From NCBI GenBank assembly GCA_041658585.1, contig JBAZZX010000005.1, positions 1 through 64,000 on the forward strand: a stretch of 64,000 nt of DNA, in the 5' to 3' direction. Made by a program: the position numbers and the translations under genes. Each line of letters opens with the position of its first letter. The stretch's first letter is position 1. Shown piece after piece: positions 16,820 to 25,980 of the stretch. This DNA is from DYFC01 sp041658585 (GTDB lineage Bacteria > Nitrospirota > Thermodesulfovibrionia > Thermodesulfovibrionales > SM23-35). The notes below the pieces were generated by a model. The model ran no database searches. It was not told the origin of the DNA and saw only the letters and a program-made list of their open reading frames with translations.

Positions 16820-17281
16820 ATGAAGATAGATATTCCGTATTATAAGCAGGAGAAAAACACTACTTGCGGAGTAGCCTGTGTGAGAATGGTGTTCCAATTC
16901 CACGGGAAAGAAGTCAGGGAATTTGAACTTGAGGAGGTATGCGAAACAGGATGGCTTGGTAATACATCCAGCGAACTTGTTGCGTGCATTGAAGGATTCG
17001 GTTTTATGTCAGAGGAGGTCGAAAGGATCAATGTTCAGTTTCTTAAAAAAGAGATTGAAAAGAACCGCCCTTTGATTGCCTTAATAGACCCTGCTGTTTT
17101 GTATGGAGGGTTGGAAGGATTCGGTCATTTTGTTGTTATAACAGGGATTGCAAAGGATAAGATATATTATAACGATCCGGATCTTGATAAGGATTTATCA
17201 AGAGACGTCAAAGAATTTTTTAAAGCCTGGGGGAAATTTTCTTTTAAGGGGGTAAAGATATGGAAATCTACGAAAAAGTGA
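16820..17281 (+). CDS. Stand-alone C39-like cysteine peptidase
   Basis: A 153-residue protein with the papain-like C39 fold pattern: catalytic Cys in TTCGVACVRMV (about residues 12-22), His in GFGHFVVITG near 98, and Asp in YYNDPDLD near 112. C39 domains usually cleave double-glycine leaders within ABC exporters; this one has no transporter or membrane segment. It overlaps the next small gene by 22 bases. It sits between relics of a restriction-modification locus, so it may be a later insertion. Substrate unknown. Confidence 0.75.
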   Translation: MKIDIPYYKQEKNTTCGVACVRMVFQFHGKEVREFELEEVCETGWLGNTSSELVACIEGFGFMSEEVERINVQFLKKEIEKNRPLIALIDPAVLYGGLEGFGHFVVITGIAKDKIYYNDPDLDKDLSRDVKEFFKAWGKFSFKGVKIWKSTKK

Positions 17282-17562
17282 GAAAGTACCTTTACGAAAA
17301 TATCGGGCATATGACTACAGCCGGTACACCGAGATATGACATTGCCGAAAATTTCTGGAAAGTGCCCGTGCTTTGCAAGACAGAAAGGGGGATAATTATT
17401 GTCGGAGAGTTTCATTTGGATAAGAATGGCAATTTTGTAAATATACCGACAAAAAAGGAAATGCTGAAAACTGTTGAGCTTGCAATGAGCAAACTACCGT
17501 TTCTCTATTATGGAACCAGGAAAGAATTAGACAAACAAAAAATAAAGCCTGTGGTTATTTAG
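17260..17562 (+). CDS. Hypothetical partner of the C39-like peptidase
   Basis: A 100-residue soluble protein beginning MEIYEKVRKYLYENIGHMTT and ending KQKIKPVVI. I do not recognise its family. The middle, VPVLCKTERGIIIVGEFHLD, looks like a beta-hairpin, followed by a helix (TKKEMLKTVELAMSKLP). A GGGGG stretch seven bases before the ATG, inside the peptidase gene, can serve as ribosome binding site. The overlap suggests the two proteins are made together. Confidence 0.6.
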   Translation: MEIYEKVRKYLYENIGHMTTAGTPRYDIAENFWKVPVLCKTERGIIIVGEFHLDKNGNFVNIPTKKEMLKTVELAMSKLPFLYYGTRKELDKQKIKPVVI

Positions 17563-17572
17563 TCAATAATCT

Positions 17573-17854
17573 ATGCCCAGCCCTATCATAAATTTATCAG
17601 CCCTTGAGCCGTTATATCTCCCTCATGAAATGCCTACGCATCACAGAGTCAGGGCGGAGAAAGAGGGAGATCCGGCAAAGAAAGTTAAAGGCCGCAGAAC
17701 CAGTGATATTATTATCGCTCAGAACCTAAGAAGATACGTTACGGAGTGGAGAGAAACCGATTATCCCGGGGCGTCTGACACGACGAGGGAACTCCTGCAT
17801 CACTGGTTTGGAAGAGATCATACTATTCTTTCTTTAGTTTCTTTAGGTACGTAG
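17573..17854 (+). pseudogene. Fragment of a type III-like restriction endonuclease subunit
   Basis: 93 codons. The first part, MPSPIINLSALEPLYLPHE, resembles N-termini of large restriction/helicase subunits. The segment LRRYVTEWRETDYPGASDTT resembles the conserved stretch before TRELLHHWF. Intact family members are around 1000 residues, so this is a short 5' remnant with an internal deletion. It ends three bases before an attC-like hairpin. Confidence 0.5.
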
Positions 17855-17856
17855 TT

Positions 17857-17934
17857 GCTAACAATGAATAACCTTGACAGACATATTGGTAGAACAGGGA
17901 CGAGGGTCAGACTTGTTTATTGCAAATCGTTAGC
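17857..17934 (+). other. attC-like recombination site
   Basis: 78 bases starting GCTAACAA and ending CGTTAGC, so the outer cores are perfect inverted repeats. The interior AATAACCTTGACAGAC and GTCAGACTTGTTTATT are imperfectly complementary. Size and ends fit integron attC sites, but the inner pairing is weak and no integrase is close, so this is a candidate only. Confidence 0.4.
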
Positions 17935-18280
17935 TGCTGTAAGTTTGGGTCATGAAATTTAGTTGCTTCTTTGTTCCGGAAGGACAACGCACAAAGACTT
18001 CCCATCGATTTCTATTCTGCGGTGTCAAAGAAACACAATAGTTCGGATGAAAATAATCATACCTTGTCATGTAACGGCCTTGCGTGTTTGCAGGTGAACC
18101 AAACATTAGTCACTGTATTATATGCAACCTGTGAATATACCCTCACTTCTTTCTCAAGGCGCTCGCCGAGTGCATCGGCAGTAACATCAAGGTCGTATTG
18201 AGACTACAACCCAATCCAGAACTCCGAGGATGTTCCGAAGAACCGTGCAAGTCTGAGGGCTGTAAGAGTTGTTTTGAGTT
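17935..18280. other. Non-coding stretch after the restriction relic
   Basis: I see no supported gene. The open frame at 17971-18201 has no ribosome binding site and no recognisable family. The segment probably holds decayed accessory DNA between the attC-like site and the aldo/keto reductase gene, which ends at 18281. Confidence 0.4.
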
Positions 18281-19114
18281 TCAGGGCTTGTAGTACATAA
18301 GTTGACGTGAAAAGGGCCTGACTTTCTCGATGAGATCCCTCATCTCTGCATTCGGCATCTGACTGAACTTCATAGTAAACGCCACATTTTCTTCAAGCTG
18401 ACGGACACTGTCGCATCCAATGACCACGGTTGAGACCGGCTGTGAAAGGGCAAAGTGAAGAAAGGGCTCCATAGACTTAAACCACGGAATCCTGGCTGCA
18501 AATCCCCTGAAATAGACCTTCATGCCGATTACTCCCATACTCTTTTGTTTGGCAAATGGTACAACTTCATCAAGAAAGCTCTTATAGTGTGGCTCGGCAG
18601 GATTAACCGGCAGCAGGACTGTATCAAAATCGAACAGGCTGATGCACTTTTTCAGTATCTCCGGGTTGTGGTGCCCTGTTACTCCGATGAATCGTGTCAA
18701 TCCCTTTTGCTTCGCCTCTGCAAATGCCTCAATCGCGCCTCCCGGTCCAAAAATCTCTTTTACATCATCATCCGTCCTTATATCATGCATCTGCCATAGA
18801 TCAAGGTGATCGGTCTTCATGTTCTTCAGGGTTTCCTGAAGATGTTCGAGCGCTCCCTTCCTGTCTCGCGCATGGGATTTGCTTGTGAGAAAAATCTTTT
18901 TTCTCCTCTCACGCAGAGCCTTGCCATAATATGACTCGCTTCCGGAGTATGCGCGTGCAGACTCGAAATAATTTATGCCGAGATCAAGCGCCCTGTTGAT
19001 CAGCGCACAGGCTTCATCATCATGTCCAAATGTTCTAAGGACGCCTTCGCCGCCAAGGCCGAGTAATGTCACGTCAACCTTGGTCTTTCCAAGTTTTCTC
19101 TTTTGTATTTCCAT
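18281..19114 (-). CDS. Aldo/keto reductase
   Basis: A 277-residue NADPH-dependent oxidoreductase of the aldo/keto reductase superfamily. It shows the N-terminal LGLGGEGVLRTF, LGINYFESARAYSGSE near residue 50 containing the catalytic Asp/Tyr region, TSKSHARDR with the conserved lysine, and VVIGCDSVRQLEENV near the cofactor-binding end. Substrate cannot be deduced. It is monocistronic. Its 5' end faces the lipoprotein gene at 19209 on the same strand. Confidence 0.88.
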   Translation of the reverse strand: MEIQKRKLGKTKVDVTLLGLGGEGVLRTFGHDDEACALINRALDLGINYFESARAYSGSESYYGKALRERRKKIFLTSKSHARDRKGALEHLQETLKNMKTDHLDLWQMHDIRTDDDVKEIFGPGGAIEAFAEAKQKGLTRFIGVTGHHNPEILKKCISLFDFDTVLLPVNPAEPHYKSFLDEVVPFAKQKSMGVIGMKVYFRGFAARIPWFKSMEPFLHFALSQPVSTVVIGCDSVRQLEENVAFTMKFSQMPNAEMRDLIEKVRPFSRQLMYYKP

Positions 19115-19208
19115 AGGGAAATTGTATCACAATTGATTCATATTGTCTGAGTGTTCCGGAGCACCATTTAGTGGCATATTTTATAAAACACAGAGTAGGA
19201 CAACTGTG

Positions 19209-19646
19209 CTATTCGGGCTGTTTAAAGGGGTTTTCTCTTTGTATGCGCGCGAGCTGCAGAGGTTTTCCTTCGAATACAAATATGGCCAGACCTCTTTCCT
19301 CCGTTGCTTTGCCTTTGACGGTCCATGTGCCTTTCCAGGAAATCGTCAGGAATACGGCAGGATCTTTTATTTCCAACCATGTCGGCGTAAATGCGAGGTC
19401 TGCCCGGTCAAATTTCTTTATGGCGCCTATTAGCTCCCTGTAACCCTCCTTTGTTGAATTCTCTTCAAGGGTTGAGCGGTCATTCTGTTCATAGGCGCTT
19501 TTAAGAGTCTCCGCAAGCCGGAAAGCCTCCTGCGCCAGTCTCGACTCCTCGGAAGTCTTCTTGACATCTTTGCCGCCGCAGGAGAAAGAAAACAATATCA
19601 GCACAATGAATAATATTTGAGAACTAATCTTCATAAGTTTGTTCAT
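19209..19646 (-). CDS. Putative lipoprotein of unknown function
   Basis: A short protein with a hydrophobic signal and lipobox-like LFSFSCGGK, so the mature protein would start at the cysteine and be membrane anchored. After a helical segment (about residues 35-80) comes a beta-rich part with TWTVKGKATEERGLAIFVFEG. An ATG five codons further upstream is too close to GGAGA, so the second methionine is preferred. Family not recognised. Its start faces the divergent rsmG. Confidence 0.65.
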   Translation of the reverse strand: MNKLMKISSQILFIVLILFSFSCGGKDVKKTSEESRLAQEAFRLAETLKSAYEQNDRSTLEENSTKEGYRELIGAIKKFDRADLAFTPTWLEIKDPAVFLTISWKGTWTVKGKATEERGLAIFVFEGKPLQLARIQRENPFKQPE

Positions 19647-19766
19647 AATTTTAAAATCCATTCTCCATTGAAATTTCTACACGTATTATACATAACAACA
19701 TTATCATTGGTCTACCAGTCCGTTAAGCTTCTTGCCTTATCGGCTTATTATCCATATTATAAAAAC

Positions 19767-20417
19767 ATGCGCAACCTGCAACCAGTCGAACTTTTAATAA
19801 AAGGCTTTTCCGAGCTGGGGATTACATTTACGGAAGAACGGGGCAATGCCTTCATGAGCTATCTATCCGAACTGAAGAAATGGAACAAGGCATATAATCT
19901 TACCGGCCTTAAAACCGATGAAGATATTATCATCAAGCATTTCCTTGACTCGCTGCTTTATCTGAAAGCCCTGCCGGATGGTCTGCTAAAGGTCGCAGAT
20001 ATCGGAAGCGGCGCAGGGTTTCCGGGAATACCGGTCAAGATTATGCGTCCGGAAATCGAAATGTATCTCATCGAGCCTACGGGGAAAAAAACCGCCTTCC
20101 TCAGACATATCACAAGACATCTGCATCTGAATGATATTCATGTCATAGAAAAGAGAATAGAAGACACAAAGGTATCCAATGAGATACCCTCTCCTGTTGA
20201 TGCGGCAGTCACAAGGGCATTATTTGATGTCCGGGAGTTTATAAAAAAGGCGTCGCATATTGTCCGGCAGGACGGGATACTTGTTCTCAGCAAAGGGCCT
20301 AAAGCGGAAGAGGAAGTCAGGGAACTAAGAGAAATAAAATACGAGGTCCTGCGGTTCAAATTGCCTTTATCCGATGTGCAGAGGCATATTATTGTTGTAA
20401 ATCTACCTAAATGCTGA
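19767..20417 (+). CDS. rsmG: 16S rRNA (guanine-N7) methyltransferase RsmG
   Basis: 216 residues from MRNLQPVELL; the open frame runs 50 codons further upstream, but that extension has no family match. Motifs are NLTGLKTDEDIIIKHFLDSL (about 44-63), the SAM-binding DIGSGAGFPGIPVKI near 82, and VTRALFDVREF. It methylates the 530-loop guanine (G527 in Escherichia coli) of 16S rRNA. No parA/parB or mnmG genes are adjacent, unlike in many genomes. Confidence 0.93.
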   Translation: MRNLQPVELLIKGFSELGITFTEERGNAFMSYLSELKKWNKAYNLTGLKTDEDIIIKHFLDSLLYLKALPDGLLKVADIGSGAGFPGIPVKIMRPEIEMYLIEPTGKKTAFLRHITRHLHLNDIHVIEKRIEDTKVSNEIPSPVDAAVTRALFDVREFIKKASHIVRQDGILVLSKGPKAEEEVRELREIKYEVLRFKLPLSDVQRHIIVVNLPKC

Positions 20418-20424
20418 AAAAGAC

Positions 20425-20460
20425 ATTCTTAACTTCAAAGCCATAAGAATATTTTTTTCT
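20425..20460 (+). terminator. Putative intrinsic terminator after rsmG
   Basis: ATTCTTA (20425-20431) and TAAGAAT (20444-20450) form a 7-bp AT-rich stem with a 12-base loop, followed by a run of seven Ts. The stem is weak, so termination may be partial. Confidence 0.4.
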
Positions 20461-20759
20461 TGCGAAATTGAAACAAACGGGTCTAATCTCTGTTCTCCTT
20501 CCAATCATTCCTCACAGAAGCAAATGTTCTTGCTGCATCAAATTGCTCTCTTTATTTCTTTGCATAACAGATAATCAGTGGAAGCTGGCTGTTCGCGCTG
20601 TTCACATAGGAGTGCGCATTTCGACATTTTCCGATTTATGTTGTTTATGAATGATATGCCACACCCTGCTGTTTCAGTAAATGGTGTCAAGAAATTTTCG
20701 CAATTTTTGTAATTTTTTCACCGTTGCCTCACGTAAGAATCTACTCGAAATGATATTCG

Positions 20760-20788
20760 TTGACTAATCTGAAGATTTTAACTATAAT
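20760..20788 (+). promoter_or_regulatory. Sigma-70-like promoter for the large secreted protein
   Basis: TTGACT (20760-20765), a 17-base spacer and a perfect TATAAT (20783-20788). Transcription from about 20795 would give an 86-base leader with two small hairpins (CAAAGC-CGAA-GCTTTG at 20813-20828 and GCAG/CTGC at 20845-20857). Otherwise 20461-20759 holds no gene that I can support. Confidence 0.65.
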
Positions 20789-20880
20789 TTTTCAATTATA
20801 ATAGTCTCCCAGCAAAGCCGAAGCTTTGAAAAAGGTAGACAAAGGCAGGACATCTGCTCCATTTTATTCTGTATACATAA

Positions 20881-23800
20881 ATGCATCCTGCATCATGTAA
20901 AGGGGGGAGCGTTTTGGGGGTAAGGAAACAGGCTTCATTTTATAGGTCATCTCGATCAAATTTCTGGTGCAAATCTTTGCATTCCCCATTCTCGTCATTA
21001 TTAGGAGCCTTTTTATTCCTTTTCTGTTTCATTCCCCTTAACTTGTATGCAGATGTTCCAGATGCAGTGATTGTTGATAATAGCATTTGGAACGGCGCTG
21101 TAGTGGGGCAAGTCAACTGGTATCAAAAGCATGACACTTATTTAGAGGCAGAAGTTACAGTAAGTAACCCGAAGTTTTTTTGGACTAAGCTTCTTATCCA
21201 AAATCCCCATGATGTTTCAATTGACCCAGAAAGTCTATATGCAAATTTCGGTTTCCTTGGGCCGGTTTCTTCAACAATCCCATGGGAACCTGGTTTTGCA
21301 ACCGCGAAATATAATTTGCGTTTTGATAATGAGACAACAATTAATATCGGAGTTGACCCAACGCTTAATAGCGGCCCAGAGGCGTCATTTTTCAATCTGG
21401 CGCAAATTGTATTAACCGCAGCGCCTGTCCCCGCCGATGCGCTTTCTCTTACCACTTTGTCAGATATGCTTGAATATATAGAAAATACTCAGGAATTGGC
21501 TGATATTGCCGACACGATTTTCGTACAGGGAAATATTATAAGCGGAACGAAAAGTTTGGTCGAACTGGCATTGTTTCAACCTGAAGTTCTTCAGCCGATA
21601 TATGTAAAGGCAGGATTGCAATTAGGGCTTGATGATATTAAAGCTGCTTTATCGTTATGGAAAATGCTCGACATCATTAGACAAGTTTCCGATCAGGCGT
21701 ACACGTATATTTTCGGTAACCCCTCCGGCTATATCATCTTTAAAGCTGTTAGTTTGCAAGTTGGGGATGACGATCCTTATATCATCGCTTCTTTTTCAGC
21801 AAACCCTCAAAGCGCTGCTCCCAACCTTACAATACAGTTTAACGCCTCTCAAAGTACCGCATACAAAGATACGATTACTTCCTATGAATGGTCTTTTGGT
21901 GACGGTGCTTCGGACACAACATCTTCTCCAATTGTTACTCATGCATACTCTGCAAAAGGTTTCTATACTGTGCATTTGACCATCCATTCTTCAGGGGGAA
22001 GATCAGACAGCTCTCAGCTTACTGTATCCGTTGGAAATGCGCATCTTGACGGTGTCATTTTCAATGGCGGAACACTTTCAACAGACACAACATGGACGGC
22101 TGCAGAAGGTCATCATTTAGTAAAAGGTAGTTTTAACATTCCTGAAGGGGTGACCCTTACTATCGAACCGGGGGTGAAAGTTGAATTGGGCGGCGGTGTA
22201 GAGATTAACGTGCAAGGCACGTTGACTGCAACCGGCGTAACCTTCACTTGGGCGGACGGAGGGAATGAATGGACGGGGATACGCTTTAGGGATACTGGGG
22301 CAAGTGGTAGTCGACTTGAGAATTGCACAATAGAGCATGCTAACGGAGCTCATCCTTATGCGTCCGATGAGCCACCCCACACAGGTGTAATTTACATCTG
22401 GAATGCATCGCCAACGATTATAAATTGCACTATTGGGAACAGCAGTGCACTTGCCGGTGTATGGATGAGAAATAGTTCGTCGCCGGTAATTTCAGGTTGT
22501 TCTATCAGCGGGTTTACAAACAGTAGTCACGGGTATGGGATATTAGTCGACTATGGGTCGGTATGGGGACATTCTATGCCGACTGTTACAGGGAGTATGC
22601 TTTCTAATAACAGGTACGGAATATTTATTTATTCACATAGCGATGGAGGAATGTATCGGGGCAATACGATAAGTGGAAATACTTCCTTCGGGCTTTACTA
22701 CTCCGGCAGCATGGTGCTCGACGCCACCAACAACAACTGGGGACACCCATCTGGTCCTCTCGACAGCTCCGATGATAGATTAAGTGGCGGATTATATAAT
22801 CCAACCGGTTTAGGTGACAAAGTCAGTGACCATGTGAATTATTACCCTTGGACAGGTATGACCATTGGACAAACTGCAATACCCACAAGTCTTTCAGGAA
22901 CTGCAAGTTATAATTCAGTCTATCTCACTTGGAATGCCAATACAGAGCCATATATTGGTGGATACAAGATTTACTACGGCACATCATCGAACAATTACAA
23001 TAAATCCAAGATAGTCGGCATCGTCACCTCAGATACATTGACAGGCCTTTCAAATGGGACTACATATTATATTGCCATTAGTTCATTAAATTCTGTTGGA
23101 GTTGAGAGTCCAAAATCAGCTGAAATAACAGTGACACCAAAAGCAACTTTTGCTCTCTCAGTAACAAAATCAGGCAATGGAAGCGTATCAGCAACAGGAT
23201 TGGCCTGCAATGGAGATATTTGCTCTGGAACATACAGCTACAACACGCAGGTTGTCATCACAGCTACTCCCGGTGAAGGTTCAATCGTTGCATGGACTGG
23301 TTGCAACTCCACCAACGGAAATCAATGTACAGTAACTATGAACATCGATAAGAATGTGACCGTAACATTCAGTTACACCGAATATCTTTTAACCGTTACT
23401 AAGTCAGGAACGGGAAGTGGAAATGTCACTGATGATAAAGGCAAATTGACCTGCAACGGTAATACATGCTCGGGTTCCTACGCTGTTAACACTCAGGTCA
23501 CTCTCACAGCAGAAGCAGATGCAGGATCAGCATTTACTGGCTGGACAAGTCTATGTAATGGTACGGGTACATGTACTATAACCATGGATGGTGCAAAGGG
23601 TGTTACTGCATCATTCAGTGACACAGAAGCTCCTGATTTAACCATATCTGCGCTTTCAGACGGAAGCTGGACCAATAATGAAACATTGAATATTTCGGGA
23701 ACGGCTACGGACAATATGGGGATTGAGTCGCTGACGCTGACTATTAACGGAACCCCCGTAATATTAAATCCTGATGGTACATTCAGTCATGCGCTCACTT

Positions 23801-25275
23801 TAATTGTAGGTCCTAATGAGATAAACACGATTGCCTCAGACCTTGCTGGTCTACAGACAACCGACACAAGGACAATCAATTTTGATCCGACTGCTCCCTA
23901 TATCGAAATAACAACACCTGCTGACAATAGCAAGACGAAGCAATCAACGATTGAAGTCTCAGGCACTGTTGATGAAAGCTCTATGGTTACTGTAAAAGTT
24001 AACGATTACGATCCTTTGCCTGCTCAAATGAATGGTAATAACTTTACTTTAACTGTTCCATTGACATATGGAATTAATACCATAGAAGTTATTGCAACAG
24101 ACCTTGCAGGTAACAATTCGTCATTGAAGAGGACGGTGACCTATGACGACCACAGCCCCGCACTATCGATTACTGAGCCGAGTCAGGATGGTAAGACAAA
24201 TCAGAGTAGTATGCTGATCAAAGGAACTGTAAGCGATATTACGACAACCACTGTAAAAGTGACTCAGGATCAAGAAGCATTTACTCCGGCTGTAACAAAC
24301 GGCTCATTTGAACAACTTATCACCTTTACAATAGAAAAGACGTATCAGATCTATGTGACGGCAACCGATGAGCTGGGTAACGAGACAACCGTCCAGAGGA
24401 ACATCATCTATGATACAACTCCACCTTCTCTCTCCATAGATGCTGTCACAAGCCCTACGAATCAGAATAGCCAGGTATTGACCGGAACAGTGGAGGCAAC
24501 GGCAGAAGTGACCGTTTTCTGCCCGACAGCAGATGTAGGCCCAGTTGATTACCCAACACAGACTACGTGGTCAGTGGCGTTGACCAATATGGCTGAAGGT
24601 AATAATTTGATAACTGTTACGGCTGCTGATGAAGCCGGGAATGTATCTGGCCAAATGGGAGCAATTATAGTCGTTGACACTGTTGCTCCTGATACCGCGA
24701 TTACCAGTGCACCCAGCAATCCATCAAATTCAACTTCTGCAAGTTTTGGCTTCTCATCGACAGACAATAATTCAACCTTCCGGTGTCAAATAGACAATGG
24801 GGGATATCAGCCGTGTACCAGCCCTAAGGCCTATACAAACCTTTCTGTGGGCAGTCATACATTCTATGTTGGGGCAACGGATGCCGCAGGAAATACTGAA
24901 CCATTTCCGGCAAGCTACACGTGGACAATAACTCAAGCCCAGATGCCTGATTTGTCAGGGAAGTGGCTTTCACTTATGTCGAGATTAAGAGGAAGACATA
25001 TCACTGGAACTCTGCAGGTGACTAACGCAGGAAATGTTAATGCAAGAAAATTTAATGTAACATTCTATCTTTCTAACGATGGCATAAATACATCTCGTGT
25101 TCTTAGAATAGTTTCTGTTGGTAGTCTGAAGGCAGGTAGGTCAACAAATCTTTCCTTCACGTATAATTCTTTGACATCTCTTTCCCATAAGTATATCATC
25201 GCTGTGATTGACTCAGGTAACCAGATTGCTGAAACAAATGAAAATAATAACATGGCAGTATCGAGAATACCTTAG
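20881..25275 (+). CDS. Large secreted multidomain protein (PKD, beta-helix, FN3, Ig-like repeats, CARDB)
   Basis: 1464 residues. The signal peptide is at about 37-57 (GAFLFLFCFIPLNLYA). In order: an N-terminal region to about 295; a PKD domain with YEWSFGDG near 340; a parallel beta-helix region (about 410-640); an FN3 domain (about 665-757); two bacterial repeats containing GSGTGSGNVT and CSGSYAVNTQVTLTA; five Ig-like repeats each beginning PxxxI (about 915-1345); and a C-terminal CARDB domain ending SGNQIAETNENNN. It is likely exported and involved in adhesion or carbohydrate binding. A TTG about 11 codons in, after AAAGGGGGGAG, is an alternative start. Confidence 0.85.
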   Translation: MHPASCKGGSVLGVRKQASFYRSSRSNFWCKSLHSPFSSLLGAFLFLFCFIPLNLYADVPDAVIVDNSIWNGAVVGQVNWYQKHDTYLEAEVTVSNPKFFWTKLLIQNPHDVSIDPESLYANFGFLGPVSSTIPWEPGFATAKYNLRFDNETTINIGVDPTLNSGPEASFFNLAQIVLTAAPVPADALSLTTLSDMLEYIENTQELADIADTIFVQGNIISGTKSLVELALFQPEVLQPIYVKAGLQLGLDDIKAALSLWKMLDIIRQVSDQAYTYIFGNPSGYIIFKAVSLQVGDDDPYIIASFSANPQSAAPNLTIQFNASQSTAYKDTITSYEWSFGDGASDTTSSPIVTHAYSAKGFYTVHLTIHSSGGRSDSSQLTVSVGNAHLDGVIFNGGTLSTDTTWTAAEGHHLVKGSFNIPEGVTLTIEPGVKVELGGGVEINVQGTLTATGVTFTWADGGNEWTGIRFRDTGASGSRLENCTIEHANGAHPYASDEPPHTGVIYIWNASPTIINCTIGNSSALAGVWMRNSSSPVISGCSISGFTNSSHGYGILVDYGSVWGHSMPTVTGSMLSNNRYGIFIYSHSDGGMYRGNTISGNTSFGLYYSGSMVLDATNNNWGHPSGPLDSSDDRLSGGLYNPTGLGDKVSDHVNYYPWTGMTIGQTAIPTSLSGTASYNSVYLTWNANTEPYIGGYKIYYGTSSNNYNKSKIVGIVTSDTLTGLSNGTTYYIAISSLNSVGVESPKSAEITVTPKATFALSVTKSGNGSVSATGLACNGDICSGTYSYNTQVVITATPGEGSIVAWTGCNSTNGNQCTVTMNIDKNVTVTFSYTEYLLTVTKSGTGSGNVTDDKGKLTCNGNTCSGSYAVNTQVTLTAEADAGSAFTGWTSLCNGTGTCTITMDGAKGVTASFSDTEAPDLTISALSDGSWTNNETLNISGTATDNMGIESLTLTINGTPVILNPDGTFSHALTLIVGPNEINTIASDLAGLQTTDTRTINFDPTAPYIEITTPADNSKTKQSTIEVSGTVDESSMVTVKVNDYDPLPAQMNGNNFTLTVPLTYGINTIEVIATDLAGNNSSLKRTVTYDDHSPALSITEPSQDGKTNQSSMLIKGTVSDITTTTVKVTQDQEAFTPAVTNGSFEQLITFTIEKTYQIYVTATDELGNETTVQRNIIYDTTPPSLSIDAVTSPTNQNSQVLTGTVEATAEVTVFCPTADVGPVDYPTQTTWSVALTNMAEGNNLITVTAADEAGNVSGQMGAIIVVDTVAPDTAITSAPSNPSNSTSASFGFSSTDNNSTFRCQIDNGGYQPCTSPKAYTNLSVGSHTFYVGATDAAGNTEPFPASYTWTITQAQMPDLSGKWLSLMSRLRGRHITGTLQVTNAGNVNARKFNVTFYLSNDGINTSRVLRIVSVGSLKAGRSTNLSFTYNSLTSLSHKYIIAVIDSGNQIAETNENNNMAVSRIP

Positions 25276-25289
25276 CGGTCTATAAACAA

Positions 25290-25320
25290 AGCGGGGAAAG
25301 TTACAATTTTTCTCCCCGCT
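25290..25320 (+). terminator. Hairpin terminator after the large secreted protein
   Basis: AGCGGGGA (25290-25297) pairs perfectly with TCCCCGCT (25313-25320) around a T-rich loop, 14 bases after the stop. There is no T-run after the stem, so it may act as an mRNA-stabilising or factor-assisted terminator. Confidence 0.6.
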
Positions 25321-25770
25321 CGCTCTTCACGTAACGTGTTCAGTCGTACTCTAAATCGTTAATCGTAGGTCTCCTGATAAGTGTTTGTTATGGAAGTAAA
25401 GTAACTCTTTATCAGAAGCAACTGTCATGAACATTTGATGAAGGAGTTTTGTTGAAGGAAATTTCTTAGGATATCGATAGTTTAAACGGAAATAATTATT
25501 TCTGATCGCATCCGGAGGACGCGCACTTGCAGGCGCAGTCGAGAAGCAAAGCAATAGCCCTGAATTTAGTTGTTCTACGAATCTCTTTTTACAAAAGTAA
25601 TCGGAGAGAGGCTGACGCTATTTCATAATCCTCGGCTTGATCTCCCGGATGAAGAAGACAATAGCCTTGAAGCTTGCTTGCCTTTTGACTTTCTCACGAC
25701 TCTTTACTAAACTTCTTTTCAAATGATGCATGAGTAAAATAAAAGGAAAACGGGGAAAGAATCAGACTAA
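25321..25770. other. Intergenic stretch without a supported gene
   Basis: Two minus-strand frames look mildly protein-like. One is a 37-codon frame at 25618-25731 starting MHHLKRSLVKSREK with no ribosome binding site. The other ends at 25351 and contains FRLNYRYPKKFPSTKLLHQM but begins in a stop-free stretch without a good start. Both may be remnants; neither is called as a gene. Confidence 0.35.
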
Positions 25771-25944
25771 ATAAAATACCTTATCATCATTTTTATTATC
25801 ATAATAATCAGCGGCATCCTTGCCAACCGTGAACTCGCCCGTGACAAAAAGAGAATTAAACGCATGATAAGGGAATACTCGTATAAAACCTATTCTCCTG
25901 AAGATGAAGAGAAAAAAGATCATAAAAAAGAGAAGAATAAGTGA
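25771..25944 (+). CDS. Possible small membrane protein with AUA or other non-canonical start
   Basis: A 57-codon frame directly after a TAA, opening ATA-AAA-TAC-CTT. It encodes a very hydrophobic stretch of mostly Ile (about residues 5-18), then ISGILANRELARDKKRIK and a Lys/Glu-rich tail. This is the composition of a single-pass membrane protein with a cytoplasmic tail. The only Shine-Dalgarno candidate, GGGGA at 25752, is 14 bases upstream, which is poor. The next ATG in frame would remove the membrane segment. Confidence 0.35.
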   Translation: MKYLIIIFIIIIISGILANRELARDKKRIKRMIREYSYKTYSPEDEEKKDHKKEKNK

Positions 25945-25980
25945 GCGCTTCAATTCCGCATTCCCACGCCTTTATTGCTT

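Noticed and set aside
20795..20860. Cyclic di-GMP class I riboswitch
   Set aside because: Only fragments of the consensus are present; the GCAAACC-GAAA half is missing, so it is not called as a riboswitch.
25351..25554. 67-codon minus-strand frame after the large secreted protein
   Set aside because: No ribosome binding site and no recognised family; described only within the intergenic entry.
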